From the NCBI GenBank assembly GCA_021782365.1, contig JAJXVB010000007.1, positions 62,001-126,000 on the forward strand: a stretch of 64,000 nucleotides of DNA, read 5' to 3'. Under the pieces are notes generated by a model. It was not told the origin of the DNA. It saw nothing but the letters and a program-made list of their open reading frames with translations, and ran no database searches. The stretch comes from Pseudomonadota bacterium (GTDB lineage: Bacteria > Pseudomonadota > Gammaproteobacteria > Burkholderiales > Gallionellaceae). Below are positions 12,155 through 21,855 of the stretch, one piece after another; position 1 is the stretch's first letter; each line of letters begins with the position of its first letter. The position numbers and the translations under genes are program-made.

Positions 12155-13105
12155 GTGTCCTACGATAGCTTGATGGTGTTCACTGGCAATGCCAGCCCTA
12201 AGCTTGCAGAAGCGGTCGCGCAGCACCTTGGGATCACATTGGGCCGGGCGACCGTCGCGCGCTTCTCGGATGGCGAGGTGATGGTGGAGCTCCTCGAGAA
12301 CGTGCGGGGCAAGGATGTGTTCATACTGCAGTCCACCTGCGCGCCGACCAACGACAATCTGATGGAAGTGATGGTGATGGCGGATGCGTTAAAGCGCGCA
12401 TCGGCGGGTCGCATCACCGCCGCAATGCCGTATTATGGTTATGCGCGCCAGGACAGGCGCCCGCGTTCTGCGCGAGTCGCGATCACCGCGAAGCTGGTCG
12501 CAGACATGCTGACCAGCGCGGGCGTTGACAGGCTTTTGACCATGGATCTGCATTCCGACCAGATACAGGGATTCTTCGACATACCGGTGGACAACATATA
12601 CGCGACTCCCATCCTGCTCGCGGACGTGTGGCGCCAGAACTATCCCAACCTGATCGTGGTGTCTCCGGACGTCGGCGGCGTGGTGCGCGCAAGAGCGCTG
12701 GCCAAGCAGCTGGATGCGGATCTTGCGATCATCGACAAGCGCCGTCCCAAGCCCAATGTTTCCAAGGTGATGAACATCATAGGCGAGGTCTCGGGCCGCA
12801 CCTGTCTCATCATGGACGACATGGTGGATACGGCCAATACGCTGTGCGAAGCGGCGAAGGCGCTCAAGGACAAGGGGGCAGAGCGCGTGCTGGCTTACTG
12901 TACGCATCCGGTTCTTTCCGGACCTGCGGTCGAGCGCATAACGAACTCGGCGATCGACGAACTGGTCGTGACGGACACGATTCCTCTGTCCGAGGCTGCA
13001 AGCAGCTGCGGACGCATACGCCAGCTTAGCACTGCGGAATTGATGGCGGAAACGATACGCCGCATCAACAACGAGGAATCGGTCAGTTCCCTGTTTACGG
13101 AATGA
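12155..13105 (+). CDS. prs: Ribose-phosphate pyrophosphokinase
   Basis: [42 protein letters not shown]. Confidence 0.97.
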   Translation: MSYDSLMVFTGNASPKLAEAVAQHLGITLGRATVARFSDGEVMVELLENVRGKDVFILQSTCAPTNDNLMEVMVMADALKRASAGRITAAMPYYGYARQDRRPRSARVAITAKLVADMLTSAGVDRLLTMDLHSDQIQGFFDIPVDNIYATPILLADVWRQNYPNLIVVSPDVGGVVRARALAKQLDADLAIIDKRRPKPNVSKVMNIIGEVSGRTCLIMDDMVDTANTLCEAAKALKDKGAERVLAYCTHPVLSGPAVERITNSAIDELVVTDTIPLSEAASSCGRIRQLSTAELMAETIRRINNEESVSSLFTE

Positions 13106-13139
13106 GTTTGGCGGCAGCCATGTCGGCTGTCGCATGTCT

Positions 13140-13169
13140 GAACCGTCTGGTCGCGGACGGTTCTTTTTT
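13140..13169 (+). terminator. Terminator/attenuator-like hairpin between prs and rplY
   Basis: GAACCGTC-(loop)-GACGGTTC followed by TTTTTT, 13 nt before the rplY ATG. Confidence 0.7.
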
Positions 13170-13182
13170 GGAGAAGTAGAAA

Positions 13183-13806
13183 ATGAAGATCGAGTTCAAT
13201 GCAACAAAGCGCGATACGCAAGGTACGGGTGCGAGCCGCCGTCTGCGTAAGGCTGGTTTCGTTCCCGGCATCGTATACGGTTCGGGTGATGCGGTGATGA
13301 TCCAGATGGATCACAACGAGATGTACTACAAGCTGCGCGCGGAAGAGTTCCATGCATCCGTCCTGACCATGAACCTGGATGGCAAGCAGGAAGCCGTGCA
13401 GCTGCGCGACTTCGTGATGCATCCATTCCGCCAGCAGGTTCAGCACCTGGACTTCCAGCGCGTGGACATGAGCAAGAAGCTGCACATCAAGGTGCCGCTG
13501 CATTTCCTGAACGAAGACACGGCTCCTGGCGTCAAGACCGGCGGCGGAAAGATCAGCCACGTGATGATAGACGTGGACGTCTCCTGCCTGCCTGGTGATT
13601 TGCCTGCGTTCATCGAGGTTGATCTGGGCAAGCTCGAGCTCGGCCATTCCGTTCACCTGTCCGATCTCGTTCTGCCCAAGGGCGTCGAACTGGCCGCTCA
13701 CGGCACGCACACCGGTGAGGCTGTGGTCGCGACGATACATGTGCCGCGCGGCGCGGTCGAGGCAGAAGCGGCGGCTCCAGCAGAAGCCGAAGCTCCCAAG
13801 AAGTAA
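13183..13806 (+). CDS. rplY: 50S ribosomal protein L25 (CTC family, long form)
   Basis: RDTQGTGASRRLRKAGFVPGIVYG; Ala/Glu-rich C-terminal tail; synteny prs-rplY-pth. Confidence 0.96.
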   Translation: MKIEFNATKRDTQGTGASRRLRKAGFVPGIVYGSGDAVMIQMDHNEMYYKLRAEEFHASVLTMNLDGKQEAVQLRDFVMHPFRQQVQHLDFQRVDMSKKLHIKVPLHFLNEDTAPGVKTGGGKISHVMIDVDVSCLPGDLPAFIEVDLGKLELGHSVHLSDLVLPKGVELAAHGTHTGEAVVATIHVPRGAVEAEAAAPAEAEAPKK

Positions 13807-13825
13807 CCGGGGATATCCTCAAGGA

Positions 13826-13864
13826 CCCGCCATGGCTGATTTCGGCATGGCGGGTTTTGTTTTT
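13826..13864 (+). terminator. Rho-independent terminator after rplY
   Basis: CCCGCCATG-...-CATGGCGGG followed by TTTTGTTTTT. Confidence 0.8.
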
Positions 13865-13881
13865 GAACTGGACGACTGACT

Positions 13882-14457
13882 ATGAATCCGATACGCTTGA
13901 TCGTCGGCCTGGGAAATCCGGGCAGGGAATATGACACGACTCGCCACAATGCGGGATTCTGGTTTGTGGACGAGCTCGCGCGAAGCGAAAATCTTAGCTT
14001 CAGGAGCGAGGCGAAGTTCATCGGCCTTGCCGCACGAGGCAATCTGCACGGGCACGAAGTTTGGCTTTTGAAACCGCAGACCTTTATGAATGCAAGCGGA
14101 AGATCGGTGGCTGCGATCGCGCAGTTTTACAAGATAGCGCCTTCCGAGATACTGGTGGTGCACGACGAGCTGGATCTGCAGCCGGGCATCGCGCGCCTCA
14201 AGGTGGGCGGCGGGCACGGAGGCCACAACGGACTCAAGGACATCATCGCGCATCTGGGCTCAAAGGATTTCTGGCGCTTGCGGCTGGGTGTGGGGCATCC
14301 GGGCGATCGCGCCGAGGTCGTGAATTTTGTGCTGAACGATCCGCGCCGCGAGGAGCTCGAGCTAATCGAGGATGCGATGCAGAAGTCTCTGCATGTCGCG
14401 CCGTTAGCCATCGAGGGAAAGATGGAGGCCGCGATGCTGAAGCTGCACAGCAAATGA
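13882..14457 (+). CDS. pth: Peptidyl-tRNA hydrolase
   Basis: [35 protein letters not shown]. Confidence 0.97.
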   Translation: MNPIRLIVGLGNPGREYDTTRHNAGFWFVDELARSENLSFRSEAKFIGLAARGNLHGHEVWLLKPQTFMNASGRSVAAIAQFYKIAPSEILVVHDELDLQPGIARLKVGGGHGGHNGLKDIIAHLGSKDFWRLRLGVGHPGDRAEVVNFVLNDPRREELELIEDAMQKSLHVAPLAIEGKMEAAMLKLHSK

Positions 14458-14536
14458 GGGTACTGCTGAAAAACTTCGGGCCTGGATGCAGCATGACGAC
14501 CGGAAATCCAGGCCGCCATGTTGCCCTCATGACATC

Positions 14537-14908
14537 CTAGTCGTCGTCGCCCCAGCGCCGATAATATCCGTCATCATCGCCCCAGCGTGGAACGTAAACA
14601 ACGCGGGGAGGTGGTTGATAATATTGTTGCGGCGGGTAATAGACCTGTTGTTGAGGGTAATAGACCTGTCGTGGGTAGTACACTTGCTGGGGCGGACCGT
14701 AATACGGCCTGGAATAGGCTTGGCCGGCGTTGTAACCCATCACTGCGCCCAACGCGGATGCAGCCACTCTTCCGTTTCCCTGTCCCACCTGGGCACCAAG
14801 CAGGCCGCCTGCTATCGCACCAAGGATTCCGCCGCCGTCTGCATGAGCAGGAAGCGAAGCCAGTCCGATTGTTGTGGCAAGCGATACGGCGATCAGTCGA
14901 TTCTTCAA
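14537..14908 (-). CDS. Glycine zipper 2TM-domain protein with Tyr/Pro/Gln-rich tail
   Basis: Signal peptide then GGGILGAIAGGLLGAQVGQGNGRVAASALGAVMGYNAG; probable TTG start at 14908 (ORF opens at 14971). Confidence 0.75.
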   Translation of the reverse strand: MKNRLIAVSLATTIGLASLPAHADGGGILGAIAGGLLGAQVGQGNGRVAASALGAVMGYNAGQAYSRPYYGPPQQVYYPRQVYYPQQQVYYPPQQYYQPPPRVVYVPRWGDDDGYYRRWGDDD

Positions 14909-15200
14909 TTCTTGTCCCTTTGCTAAGAAAAGTACGATCGTTAGGCATGAGGTTGACGGATTTGGTTCCATCCGTTTTGCTTGAAGTATCCTTCTGACAT
15001 TCTCAGCAAGCCTTTGGATCAGCGCAGCTGCGAGTGTTACAATCTTCCTTCAATGCAAAACCGATACAAGATCGTTGTCAAATCGCTTCGATTTCGCTGT
15101 CTTGCAGCCATTTAAATCATCACCTCGCGGTTCTGAGCGCATCCGGCTATAGACGATGCCGACGTTAGGCTTGATGGTCATTTGATATTAAAGGAAAACC

Positions 15201-16292
15201 ATGAGCTTGAAATGCGGTATCGTAGGCCTCCCCAATGTCGGCAAGTCCACCCTGTTCAACGCGCTGACCAAGGCGGGCATCGCCGCCGAGAATTATCCCT
15301 TCTGCACGATTGAACCCAATGTGGGCATCGTCGAAGTGCCGGATCCGCGCATGGACGAATTGGCGAAGATCGTCAAGCCGCAGCGCGTGCAGCCTGCGAT
15401 CGTCGAATTCGTCGACATCGCGGGTCTGGTTGCCGGTGCATCCAAGGGCGAAGGCTTGGGCAACCAGTTCCTGGCCAACATTCGCGAGACGGATGCGATC
15501 GTAAACGTGGTGCGCTGCTTCGACGATCCAAACGTCGTGCATGTGTCGGGCAGGGTAGATCCAATTTCTGATATCGAGACCATCGTCACTGAGCTCGCTT
15601 TAGCCGATCTGGCGGCGGTCGAGCGCACCCTGCAGAGGGATGCGAAGAAGGCGAAATCGGGAGACAAGGAGGCGCAGAAGCTGGTGGCCGTTCTTGAAAA
15701 GCTGCAACGTCATCTTGACGAAGGCAAGCCTGCGCGCACGCTCGAATTGAGCGACGAAGAGAAGTTTGTCGTCAAGCCCTTGTGCCTTCTGACCATCAAG
15801 CCTGCAATGTATGTCGGCAACGTGAAGGAAGACGGGTTCGAAAACAATCCCTATCTCGACAGGCTGCGCGAGCATGCCGCAAAGGAAGGTGCGCCCGTGG
15901 TCGCACTTTGCGCGAAGATCGAGGCGGAGCTTGCCGATCTCGACGATGCCGACAAGAAGGAATTTCTGGCCGATCTGGGGCTCGAGGAGCCCGGTCTCAA
16001 TCGACTGATCCGCGCGGGCTATGATCTGCTCGGGTTGCAGACCTATTTCACCGCAGGCGTGAAGGAAGTGCGCGCCTGGACCATACACAAGGGCGACACC
16101 GCACCCAAGGCGGCGGGTGTGATCCACACCGATTTCGAGCGCGGCTTCATCCGCGCGCAGACGATATCGTATGAGGATTTCATCGCCTGCAATGGCGAGA
16201 CGGGTGCGAAGGAAAAGGGCAAGATGCGCGTCGAGGGCAAGGACTACATCGTTCAGGACGGCGACGTGATGAATTTCCTTTTCAATGTCTGA
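15201..16292 (+). CDS. ychF: Ribosome-binding ATPase YchF (Obg family)
   Basis: [45 protein letters not shown]-type C-terminus. Confidence 0.97.
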   Translation: MSLKCGIVGLPNVGKSTLFNALTKAGIAAENYPFCTIEPNVGIVEVPDPRMDELAKIVKPQRVQPAIVEFVDIAGLVAGASKGEGLGNQFLANIRETDAIVNVVRCFDDPNVVHVSGRVDPISDIETIVTELALADLAAVERTLQRDAKKAKSGDKEAQKLVAVLEKLQRHLDEGKPARTLELSDEEKFVVKPLCLLTIKPAMYVGNVKEDGFENNPYLDRLREHAAKEGAPVVALCAKIEAELADLDDADKKEFLADLGLEEPGLNRLIRAGYDLLGLQTYFTAGVKEVRAWTIHKGDTAPKAAGVIHTDFERGFIRAQTISYEDFIACNGETGAKEKGKMRVEGKDYIVQDGDVMNFLFNV

Positions 16293-16318
16293 GCGGTTTC
16301 TGCCGCTTCGTCTTCAGG

Positions 16319-16546
16319 ATGAGCGTCGAATCCCTGCCTAAATTCACAGGACCTGCGGCGAGGCTTTGGGCAAAGCTGCCCAGGGAGATGCGAAAACTGT
16401 ATATATCAAACGTCTGGTGCAAGAATTGCGGCAGCAGGGTTGCGATCACGGATTTTACGGGCACGGTCAGGGACGGAAATCTGCTTCTGGTCGGTCTGTG
16501 CATTGAGTGCCATGGCGACGTGGCGACAGTGATCGAAATGCCCTGA
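16319..16546 (+). CDS. Small protein with two CxxC pairs (zinc-ribbon-like), unknown function
   Basis: 75 aa, CKNCG...CIEC spacing; short gap to birA. Confidence 0.65.
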   Translation: MSVESLPKFTGPAARLWAKLPREMRKLYISNVWCKNCGSRVAITDFTGTVRDGNLLLVGLCIECHGDVATVIEMP

Positions 16547-16659
16547 GCGTATCCTGGCGGTTTGTCGAAGATCGGAAATCTGAGAGAATGAAGACTTTGA
16601 AACCGGGCGCAAAAATACATGAAGAACTGCCAGCCCTTCGTCCTGTTGTTACAGCTCAG

Positions 16660-17625
16660 ATGAATCCCAGAGCCTGGCAGCTTTTGCATCTGCTCTCCGA
16701 CGGCGATTTCCACTCGGGTGAAGATCTGGCAAGAGAGCTTGGCGTCTCCCGCGCAACGGTGTTCAACGATCTTACATCCGCATCCGAATCCGGGGTTCAG
16801 CTGCAGCGCATACGGGGACGGGGTTATCGCCTCCATGGCGGATGGCAGCCTTACGACAGGAAAGAGATCGAACGTTTTTTGGGAAGCGCTGCGCCCCGCT
16901 TTGCGCTCGAGATCGCGCATCAGATTGCTTCCAGCAACACCGAGCTTTTGAGACGACCTGAATTGATAAGCGGTACGGTGCTCGCAGTCGAATTGCAGAC
17001 TGCGGGAAGAGGTCGGCTGGGAAGGCCATGGCATTCGGGTCTAAACAATGCGCTGACATTCTCGCTTCTCTGGCGTTTCGACTGCGGACTGAATGCGCTC
17101 TCCGGCCTGAGTCTTGCCGTGGGAGTCGCGGTCATGCGCGCATTGAAGCGCTTTGATGCGAAGGGCGCGGGCCTGAAGTGGCCGAACGACATCGTGGCCC
17201 CTCACGGGAAGCTGGGCGGGGTGCTGATCGAGGCGCAGGGCGACATGTATGGCCCCAGCATCGTTGTGATCGGCATAGGCTTCAATTGCAGCCTGCCTGC
17301 GAGAATCGACGAGCTGATCAATCAGCCTGCCGCAGCGCTCGACCAGATATGCGCAAAATCCCCTGGAAGAAACGAACTTCTGGCTGCACTATTATGCGAA
17401 CTGGCGCTCGTGCTGGATGAGTTTTCCCGCAATGGCTTTGCCGCATTAAAGGAGCAATGGGAAGAGCATCATGCGCATCGCGATGCTCAGGTTTTCCTTC
17501 AGATGCCGGATGGCACTCAGGTCAGCGGAATCGCTCGCGGCGTGAGCGACAGCGGTGAACTGAGGCTGGAAACGGAGCAGGGCACCAGGCAATATCATGT
17601 CGGCGAAGTGGGGTTAAGATCTTGA
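16660..17625 (+). CDS. birA: Biotin--[acetyl-CoA-carboxylase] ligase / biotin operon repressor
   Basis: N-terminal HTH (ELGVSRATVFNDL), TAGRGRLGRPWHS, LKWPNDI. Confidence 0.93.
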   Translation: MNPRAWQLLHLLSDGDFHSGEDLARELGVSRATVFNDLTSASESGVQLQRIRGRGYRLHGGWQPYDRKEIERFLGSAAPRFALEIAHQIASSNTELLRRPELISGTVLAVELQTAGRGRLGRPWHSGLNNALTFSLLWRFDCGLNALSGLSLAVGVAVMRALKRFDAKGAGLKWPNDIVAPHGKLGGVLIEAQGDMYGPSIVVIGIGFNCSLPARIDELINQPAAALDQICAKSPGRNELLAALLCELALVLDEFSRNGFAALKEQWEEHHAHRDAQVFLQMPDGTQVSGIARGVSDSGELRLETEQGTRQYHVGEVGLRS

Positions 17626-18335
17626 AGAGACTGCTGATCGATGCGGGAAACACCAATATCAAGCTCGCCTTGGTGTCGGACGAAAGCTGGTCGAGGGTTC
17701 ATAGCTTTCCGACCGGATGCGCGCTCGATCTCGGACAGTTTGGCGATGTAGACGAGGCATGGGTCAGCAATGTGGCGGGAGAGGAAGTCGCAAATTGCAT
17801 CGTTCGCGCCTGTTTGGATCGCGGCATTCCATCGAGATTCATCGAGTCCAGGGTCACGCAGTGCGGCGTCCAGAATGGCTATGAAAAGCCGGAGCTTCTG
17901 GGCTGCGACCGGTGGGCTTCGATGATCGCCGCATGGCATCTGACGAAAGCATCCTGCCTCGTCGTGAATTGCGGCACGGCCACCACGATAGATGCGCTTT
18001 CGGGAGATGGAAGATTCATGGGGGGGCTGATCCTGCCCGGGATAGCGCTGATGCAAAGGAGCCTTCATTCTGCGACCGCATTGCCAGAACTTGGGGAAGG
18101 GAAGCATGAAAATTTTCCGCGCAACACGCGCGATGCGATCTATAGCGGCGCGATAGAGGCGACTTCAGGCGCGATTGCGCGCCAGCATGCGCGGCTAGAC
18201 ATGAAATCCCGAATCCTCCTTTGCGGCGGGGCGGCTTTCCTTCTTTTGCCGCATCTGGCTTTGCAGGCCGAGATCGTGGACAATCTCGTGCTAAAGGGAT
18301 TGGAACTAATCGCAAGGGATGCGGATCGGGAATGA
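17622..18335 (+). CDS. coaX: Type III pantothenate kinase
   Basis: LLIDAGNTNIKLAL; NCGTATTIDALSGDGRFMGGLILPG. Confidence 0.95.
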   Translation: MKRLLIDAGNTNIKLALVSDESWSRVHSFPTGCALDLGQFGDVDEAWVSNVAGEEVANCIVRACLDRGIPSRFIESRVTQCGVQNGYEKPELLGCDRWASMIAAWHLTKASCLVVNCGTATTIDALSGDGRFMGGLILPGIALMQRSLHSATALPELGEGKHENFPRNTRDAIYSGAIEATSGAIARQHARLDMKSRILLCGGAAFLLLPHLALQAEIVDNLVLKGLELIARDADRE

Positions 18336-19069
18336 AGATATTTTTTTGGATTTTGGTCGCGGTGAATGTGATTTTCTTTGCGGTGATGAAGTCTGGGCTG
18401 TTCAATGGCGGTCAGGACGAGCCCGCGCCGATTCCGCTGCATGCGGAGCAGATTCTGGTTGCAGCGCAATCCGCCCCCGTTGCGGTGCAGCCTGCGCCAG
18501 CTTCAGCGCCCGCGTCGGCCCCTGTTCCGGCGCCCGCGTCGGCGCCTGCTGCTGCATCGGCCCCTGTTCCGGTGCCCGCGTCGGCGCCTGCTGCCGCCAT
18601 CGCTGCTCCGGCGTGCTATGAGTGGGGTGAGTTTTCGGGCGCGGAAATAAACAAGGCCTCGATGGCGCTTCGCAAGCTGCATCTGGGCGGCAAATTGAGC
18701 AGGCACGATGTCAGCCATGCGATAGGCTATTGGGTGTACATCCCGCCGCTCAAGGACAAGGCTCTAGCTGCCCAGAAGGTGGCGGAACTCAAGTCTCTCG
18801 GCGTGACAGACTATTTCGTCGTTCAGGATGCAGGCGTTTGGTTGAATGCGATCTCGCTCGGCGTGTTCAAGACGCAGGAGGCCGCGCAGAGCTTCCTGGA
18901 GGGGTTGAAAGCCAAGGGCGTGCACAGCGCGAAGATAGGCGAGAAGTCCGCCAGCAAGCCTGCGGTGATGTTCGAATTGAGCGGCCTCAACAAGGATGAG
19001 GGGGACAAGTTGACTGCGTTGCAGAAGGATTTCTCAGAAATCGAGCTCAAGCGCGTATCTTGCCATTGA
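18332..19069 (+). CDS. SPOR-domain protein with Ala/Pro-rich linker
   Basis: N-terminal TM, Pro/Ala linker, C-terminal SPOR-like repeat (YWVYIPPLKDKALAAQKVAELKSLGVTDYFVV). Confidence 0.8.
   Translation: MKIFFWILVAVNVIFFAVMKSGLFNGGQDEPAPIPLHAEQILVAAQSAPVAVQPAPASAPASAPVPAPASAPAAASAPVPVPASAPAAAIAAPACYEWGEFSGAEINKASMALRKLHLGGKLSRHDVSHAIGYWVYIPPLKDKALAAQKVAELKSLGVTDYFVVQDAGVWLNAISLGVFKTQEAAQSFLEGLKAKGVHSAKIGEKSASKPAVMFELSGLNKDEGDKLTALQKDFSEIELKRVSCH
18512..18595 (+). repeat. In-frame tandem 42-bp repeat (2 units) coding for SAPVPAPASAPAAA
   Basis: tcggcccctgttccg(g/g)(c/t)gcccgcgtcggcgcctgctg repeated at 42-bp spacing. Confidence 0.85.
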
Positions 19070-19106
19070 CAGAAGGTGGCGAAATCCGGAAAATGCCGCG
19101 CTCTTT

Positions 19107-19183
19107 GGTGATATAGCTCAGTCGGTCAGAGCACAGCACTCATAACGCTGGGGTCGGTGGTTCAAATCCACCTATCACCACCA
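19107..19183 (+). tRNA. tRNA-Met (anticodon CAT, elongator type), CCA encoded
   Basis: GGTGATA/TATCACC acceptor, D-arm GCTC/GAGC, anticodon arm CAGCA-CTCATAA-CGCTG, T-arm GGTGG-TTCAAAT-CCACC. Confidence 0.95.
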
Positions 19184-19198
19184 CCGGATTCGAAGCCA

Positions 19199-19222
19199 AG
19201 CCCCGCCAGTCGGGGCTTTTTC
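19199..19222 (+). terminator. Terminator after tRNA-Met
   Basis: AGCCCCG-CCAGT-CGGGGCT TTTT. Confidence 0.75.
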
Positions 19223-19273
19223 ACTTCCAGTATAATCCGCGCTATAAAAATCCGATTGAATTTTGGACATGTG

Positions 19274-20599
19274 ATGAAGAAGCTCTACATTAAGACCTAT
19301 GGCTGCCAGATGAACGAGTATGACTCGGACAAGATGGCCGACGTGCTTCGCGCCTGCGACGGGATGAGCCAGACGGACAGGATAGAGGAGGCCGATGTCA
19401 TCCTGTTCAACACCTGCTCGATACGCGAGAAGGCGGAAGACAAGGTGTTCTCCGATCTCGGGCGCGTGCGCCCGTTAAAGGAGGCAAGGCCCGATCTTCT
19501 GATCGGCGTGGGAGGGTGCGTCGCAAGCCAGGAAGGCGAGACGATCATCCGACGCGCACCCTATGTGGATGTGGTGTTCGGGCCGCAGACCCTGCACCGT
19601 CTTCCGGATCTGATCAAAACGCGGCGCGAGACTGGAAGCGCGCAGGTTGACATCAGCTTTCCAGAAATAGAGAAGTTCGACCATCTTCCCGTGCCGCAGA
19701 CGACGGCGGCATCCGCGTTCGTTTCGGTGATGGAGGGATGCAGCAAGTATTGCACATTCTGCGTCGTGCCCTATACGCGGGGAGAGGAGGTCTCGCGCCC
19801 TTTTGCTGACGTGATGCACGACGTCGAGGTGCTCACGGAACAGGGCGTGAAGGAGGTGACGCTGATAGGGCAGAACGTGAATGCCTATGCGGGCGAGGCG
19901 GAAGACGGGGATACGGTGGATTTCGCATACCTCATCCAGGCTATCGCGAGCCTTCCGGAAATCTCGCGCATACGCTATACGACCTCGCATCCGAGAGACA
20001 TGAGCCAGAGGCTGATCGATGTCTATGCGAATACGCCGAAGCTCGTGAGCCACCTTCATCTGCCCGTGCAATCGGGCTCCGACCGCATTCTGGCAGCGAT
20101 GAAGCGCGGCCATACCGTCCTGGAATACAAGTCCATCATCAGGCGAATCCGGGCTGCGCGCCCCGACATATGCATCTCGTCGGATTTCATCGTGGGTTTT
20201 CCTGGGGAGACGGAGCAGGATTTCGAACTCACGATGAAGCTGATCGAGGAGATCGGTTTCGACAACAGCTTCAGCTTTCTGTACAGCCCGCGCCCAGGAA
20301 CGCCAGCCGCCGAGATGAAGGACGACACGCCTGTTGATGTGAAATCCGAGCGACTGTATCGCCTCCAGGAGCTTCTGTTCAGGCAGGAGACTGCGGTCGC
20401 CGAAAACATGCTGGGCACCGTGCAGCGCGTGCTGGTGGAGGGCATCTCGAAGAAGGATGCGCTCGAGCTTGCGGGGCGCACCGACAACAACCGCGTGATC
20501 AACTTCAAAGGATCGCCCGGTATGATAGGGCGGTTCGCGGATGTCAGGGTGACCGAGGTGGTCAAGCATACCCTGCGCGGCGAGCTCGATGAAAAATAA
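19274..20599 (+). CDS. miaB: tRNA-2-methylthio-N6-dimethylallyladenosine synthase
   Basis: [20 protein letters not shown]; radical [19 protein letters not shown]-terminal TRAM domain. Confidence 0.97.
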   Translation: MKKLYIKTYGCQMNEYDSDKMADVLRACDGMSQTDRIEEADVILFNTCSIREKAEDKVFSDLGRVRPLKEARPDLLIGVGGCVASQEGETIIRRAPYVDVVFGPQTLHRLPDLIKTRRETGSAQVDISFPEIEKFDHLPVPQTTAASAFVSVMEGCSKYCTFCVVPYTRGEEVSRPFADVMHDVEVLTEQGVKEVTLIGQNVNAYAGEAEDGDTVDFAYLIQAIASLPEISRIRYTTSHPRDMSQRLIDVYANTPKLVSHLHLPVQSGSDRILAAMKRGHTVLEYKSIIRRIRAARPDICISSDFIVGFPGETEQDFELTMKLIEEIGFDNSFSFLYSPRPGTPAAEMKDDTPVDVKSERLYRLQELLFRQETAVAENMLGTVQRVLVEGISKKDALELAGRTDNNRVINFKGSPGMIGRFADVRVTEVVKHTLRGELDEK

Positions 20600-21023
20600 G
20601 CTCTCACTTGCCGTGCAGTATGCAAGCGATGCGGCGCTGCTCCCCACGAGGCAGCAGCTGCGTCGCTGGGTTTCGGTCGCGATGCAGCAGGACCTCAGGA
20701 TGACCCTGCGCATCGTCGACGAGGCGGAGGGGCGCGAACTCAATCATGCCTATCGCGGGCGGGACTATGCGACCAACGTGCTGACCTTCGTCTACGACGA
20801 TGCCGGCTCGGGGGATGTGGCCATCTGCGCGCCTGTCGTCGAGCGCGAGGCGCTCGAACAGCACAAGGACCTGATGGCGCATTACGCGCACATGGTGATA
20901 CATGCGGTGCTGCACCTGCAGGGGTTCGATCACGAGACGGATGAGGATGCCAAGAGGATGGAGGCACTGGAAACCCGCTTGATGGTAAGATTGCGCTATC
21001 CCGATCCTTATATGGAAGCCTGA
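20589..21023 (+). CDS. ybeY: Endoribonuclease YbeY (rRNA maturation)
   Basis: [28 protein letters not shown] zinc motif. Confidence 0.96.
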   Translation: MKNKLSLAVQYASDAALLPTRQQLRRWVSVAMQQDLRMTLRIVDEAEGRELNHAYRGRDYATNVLTFVYDDAGSGDVAICAPVVEREALEQHKDLMAHYAHMVIHAVLHLQGFDHETDEDAKRMEALETRLMVRLRYPDPYMEA

Positions 21024-21032
21024 ATCCCAAAA

Positions 21033-21854
21033 ATGCCCGAACCCGAGAGTCACAAGCCGACGCTTTTGGAACGCCTGTCCGCGCTTTTGTTCCGCGAGCC
21101 GGAAGACCGCGAGCAGCTGATCGCGTTGCTGCATGGCGCTTATGAGAACAACCTGCTGGATGCCGATGCGCTGTCCATGATGGAGGGCGTGCTGCAGGTG
21201 TCGGAGAGACAGGTGCGCGAGATCATGATCCCCAGGGCGCAGATGGACGTGATCGACATCAGCCTCTCTCCCGAGGAATTCATCCCCTTCGTCATCGAAA
21301 CCGCGCATTCGCGCTTTCCCGTGGTCGAAGGCGACAAGGACAACATCATCGGCATCCTTCTGGCGAAAGACCTGTTGCGCTATTACGCGGGCGAGGAGTT
21401 CAACGTGCGCGACATGCTGCGCCCGGTCGTATTCGTGCCTGAAGCCAAGCGGCTGAATGTGCTGCTCAGGGAATTTAGGAGCAACCGCAACCACATCGCG
21501 CTGGTGGTGAACGAATACGGCGGCGTGTCCGGCATGGTGACGATAGAGGACGTGCTTGAACAGATCGTCGGTGACATCGAGGATGAGTACGATTTCGATG
21601 AGGAAGAGGACAACATCATTCCTGACGGCACGGGCAAGTTCCGCGTCAAGGCGGATACCGAGATAGCGGATTTCAATACAGTTCTGGGCTCGGACTTCAG
21701 CGACGAGGAATACGACACCGTGGGAGGCCTGGTGCTGAAAGCCGCAGGCAGGCTGCCAAAGTCCGGCGAGAGCCTGCATGTCGGAGGCCATGTGTTCACC
21801 GTGCTGCGCGCGGACAGCCGCAGGCTGCACACGCTTCTGGTTGGGAAGGAGTGA
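21033..21854 (+). CDS. corC: CorC/HlyC family transporter-associated protein (CBS domains)
   Basis: Two CBS domains plus CorC/HlyC C-terminal domain; immediately after ybeY. Confidence 0.9.
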   Translation: MPEPESHKPTLLERLSALLFREPEDREQLIALLHGAYENNLLDADALSMMEGVLQVSERQVREIMIPRAQMDVIDISLSPEEFIPFVIETAHSRFPVVEGDKDNIIGILLAKDLLRYYAGEEFNVRDMLRPVVFVPEAKRLNVLLREFRSNRNHIALVVNEYGGVSGMVTIEDVLEQIVGDIEDEYDFDEEEDNIIPDGTGKFRVKADTEIADFNTVLGSDFSDEEYDTVGGLVLKAAGRLPKSGESLHVGGHVFTVLRADSRRLHTLLVGKE

Positions 21855-21855
21855 C

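Noticed and set aside
16319-16546. CIECH in the small protein read as a haem c motif
   Set aside because: No signal peptide and a second CKNC pair at zinc-ribbon spacing; zinc binding is more likely
18512-18595. Tandem repeats considered as CRISPR
   Set aside because: Only two in-frame coding units with no spacers; encodes a Pro/Ala linker
19475-20743. 422-aa minus-strand ORF
   Set aside because: Antisense to miaB, which is clearly the real gene
20604-21830. 408-aa minus-strand ORF
   Set aside because: Antisense to ybeY and corC; no domain features
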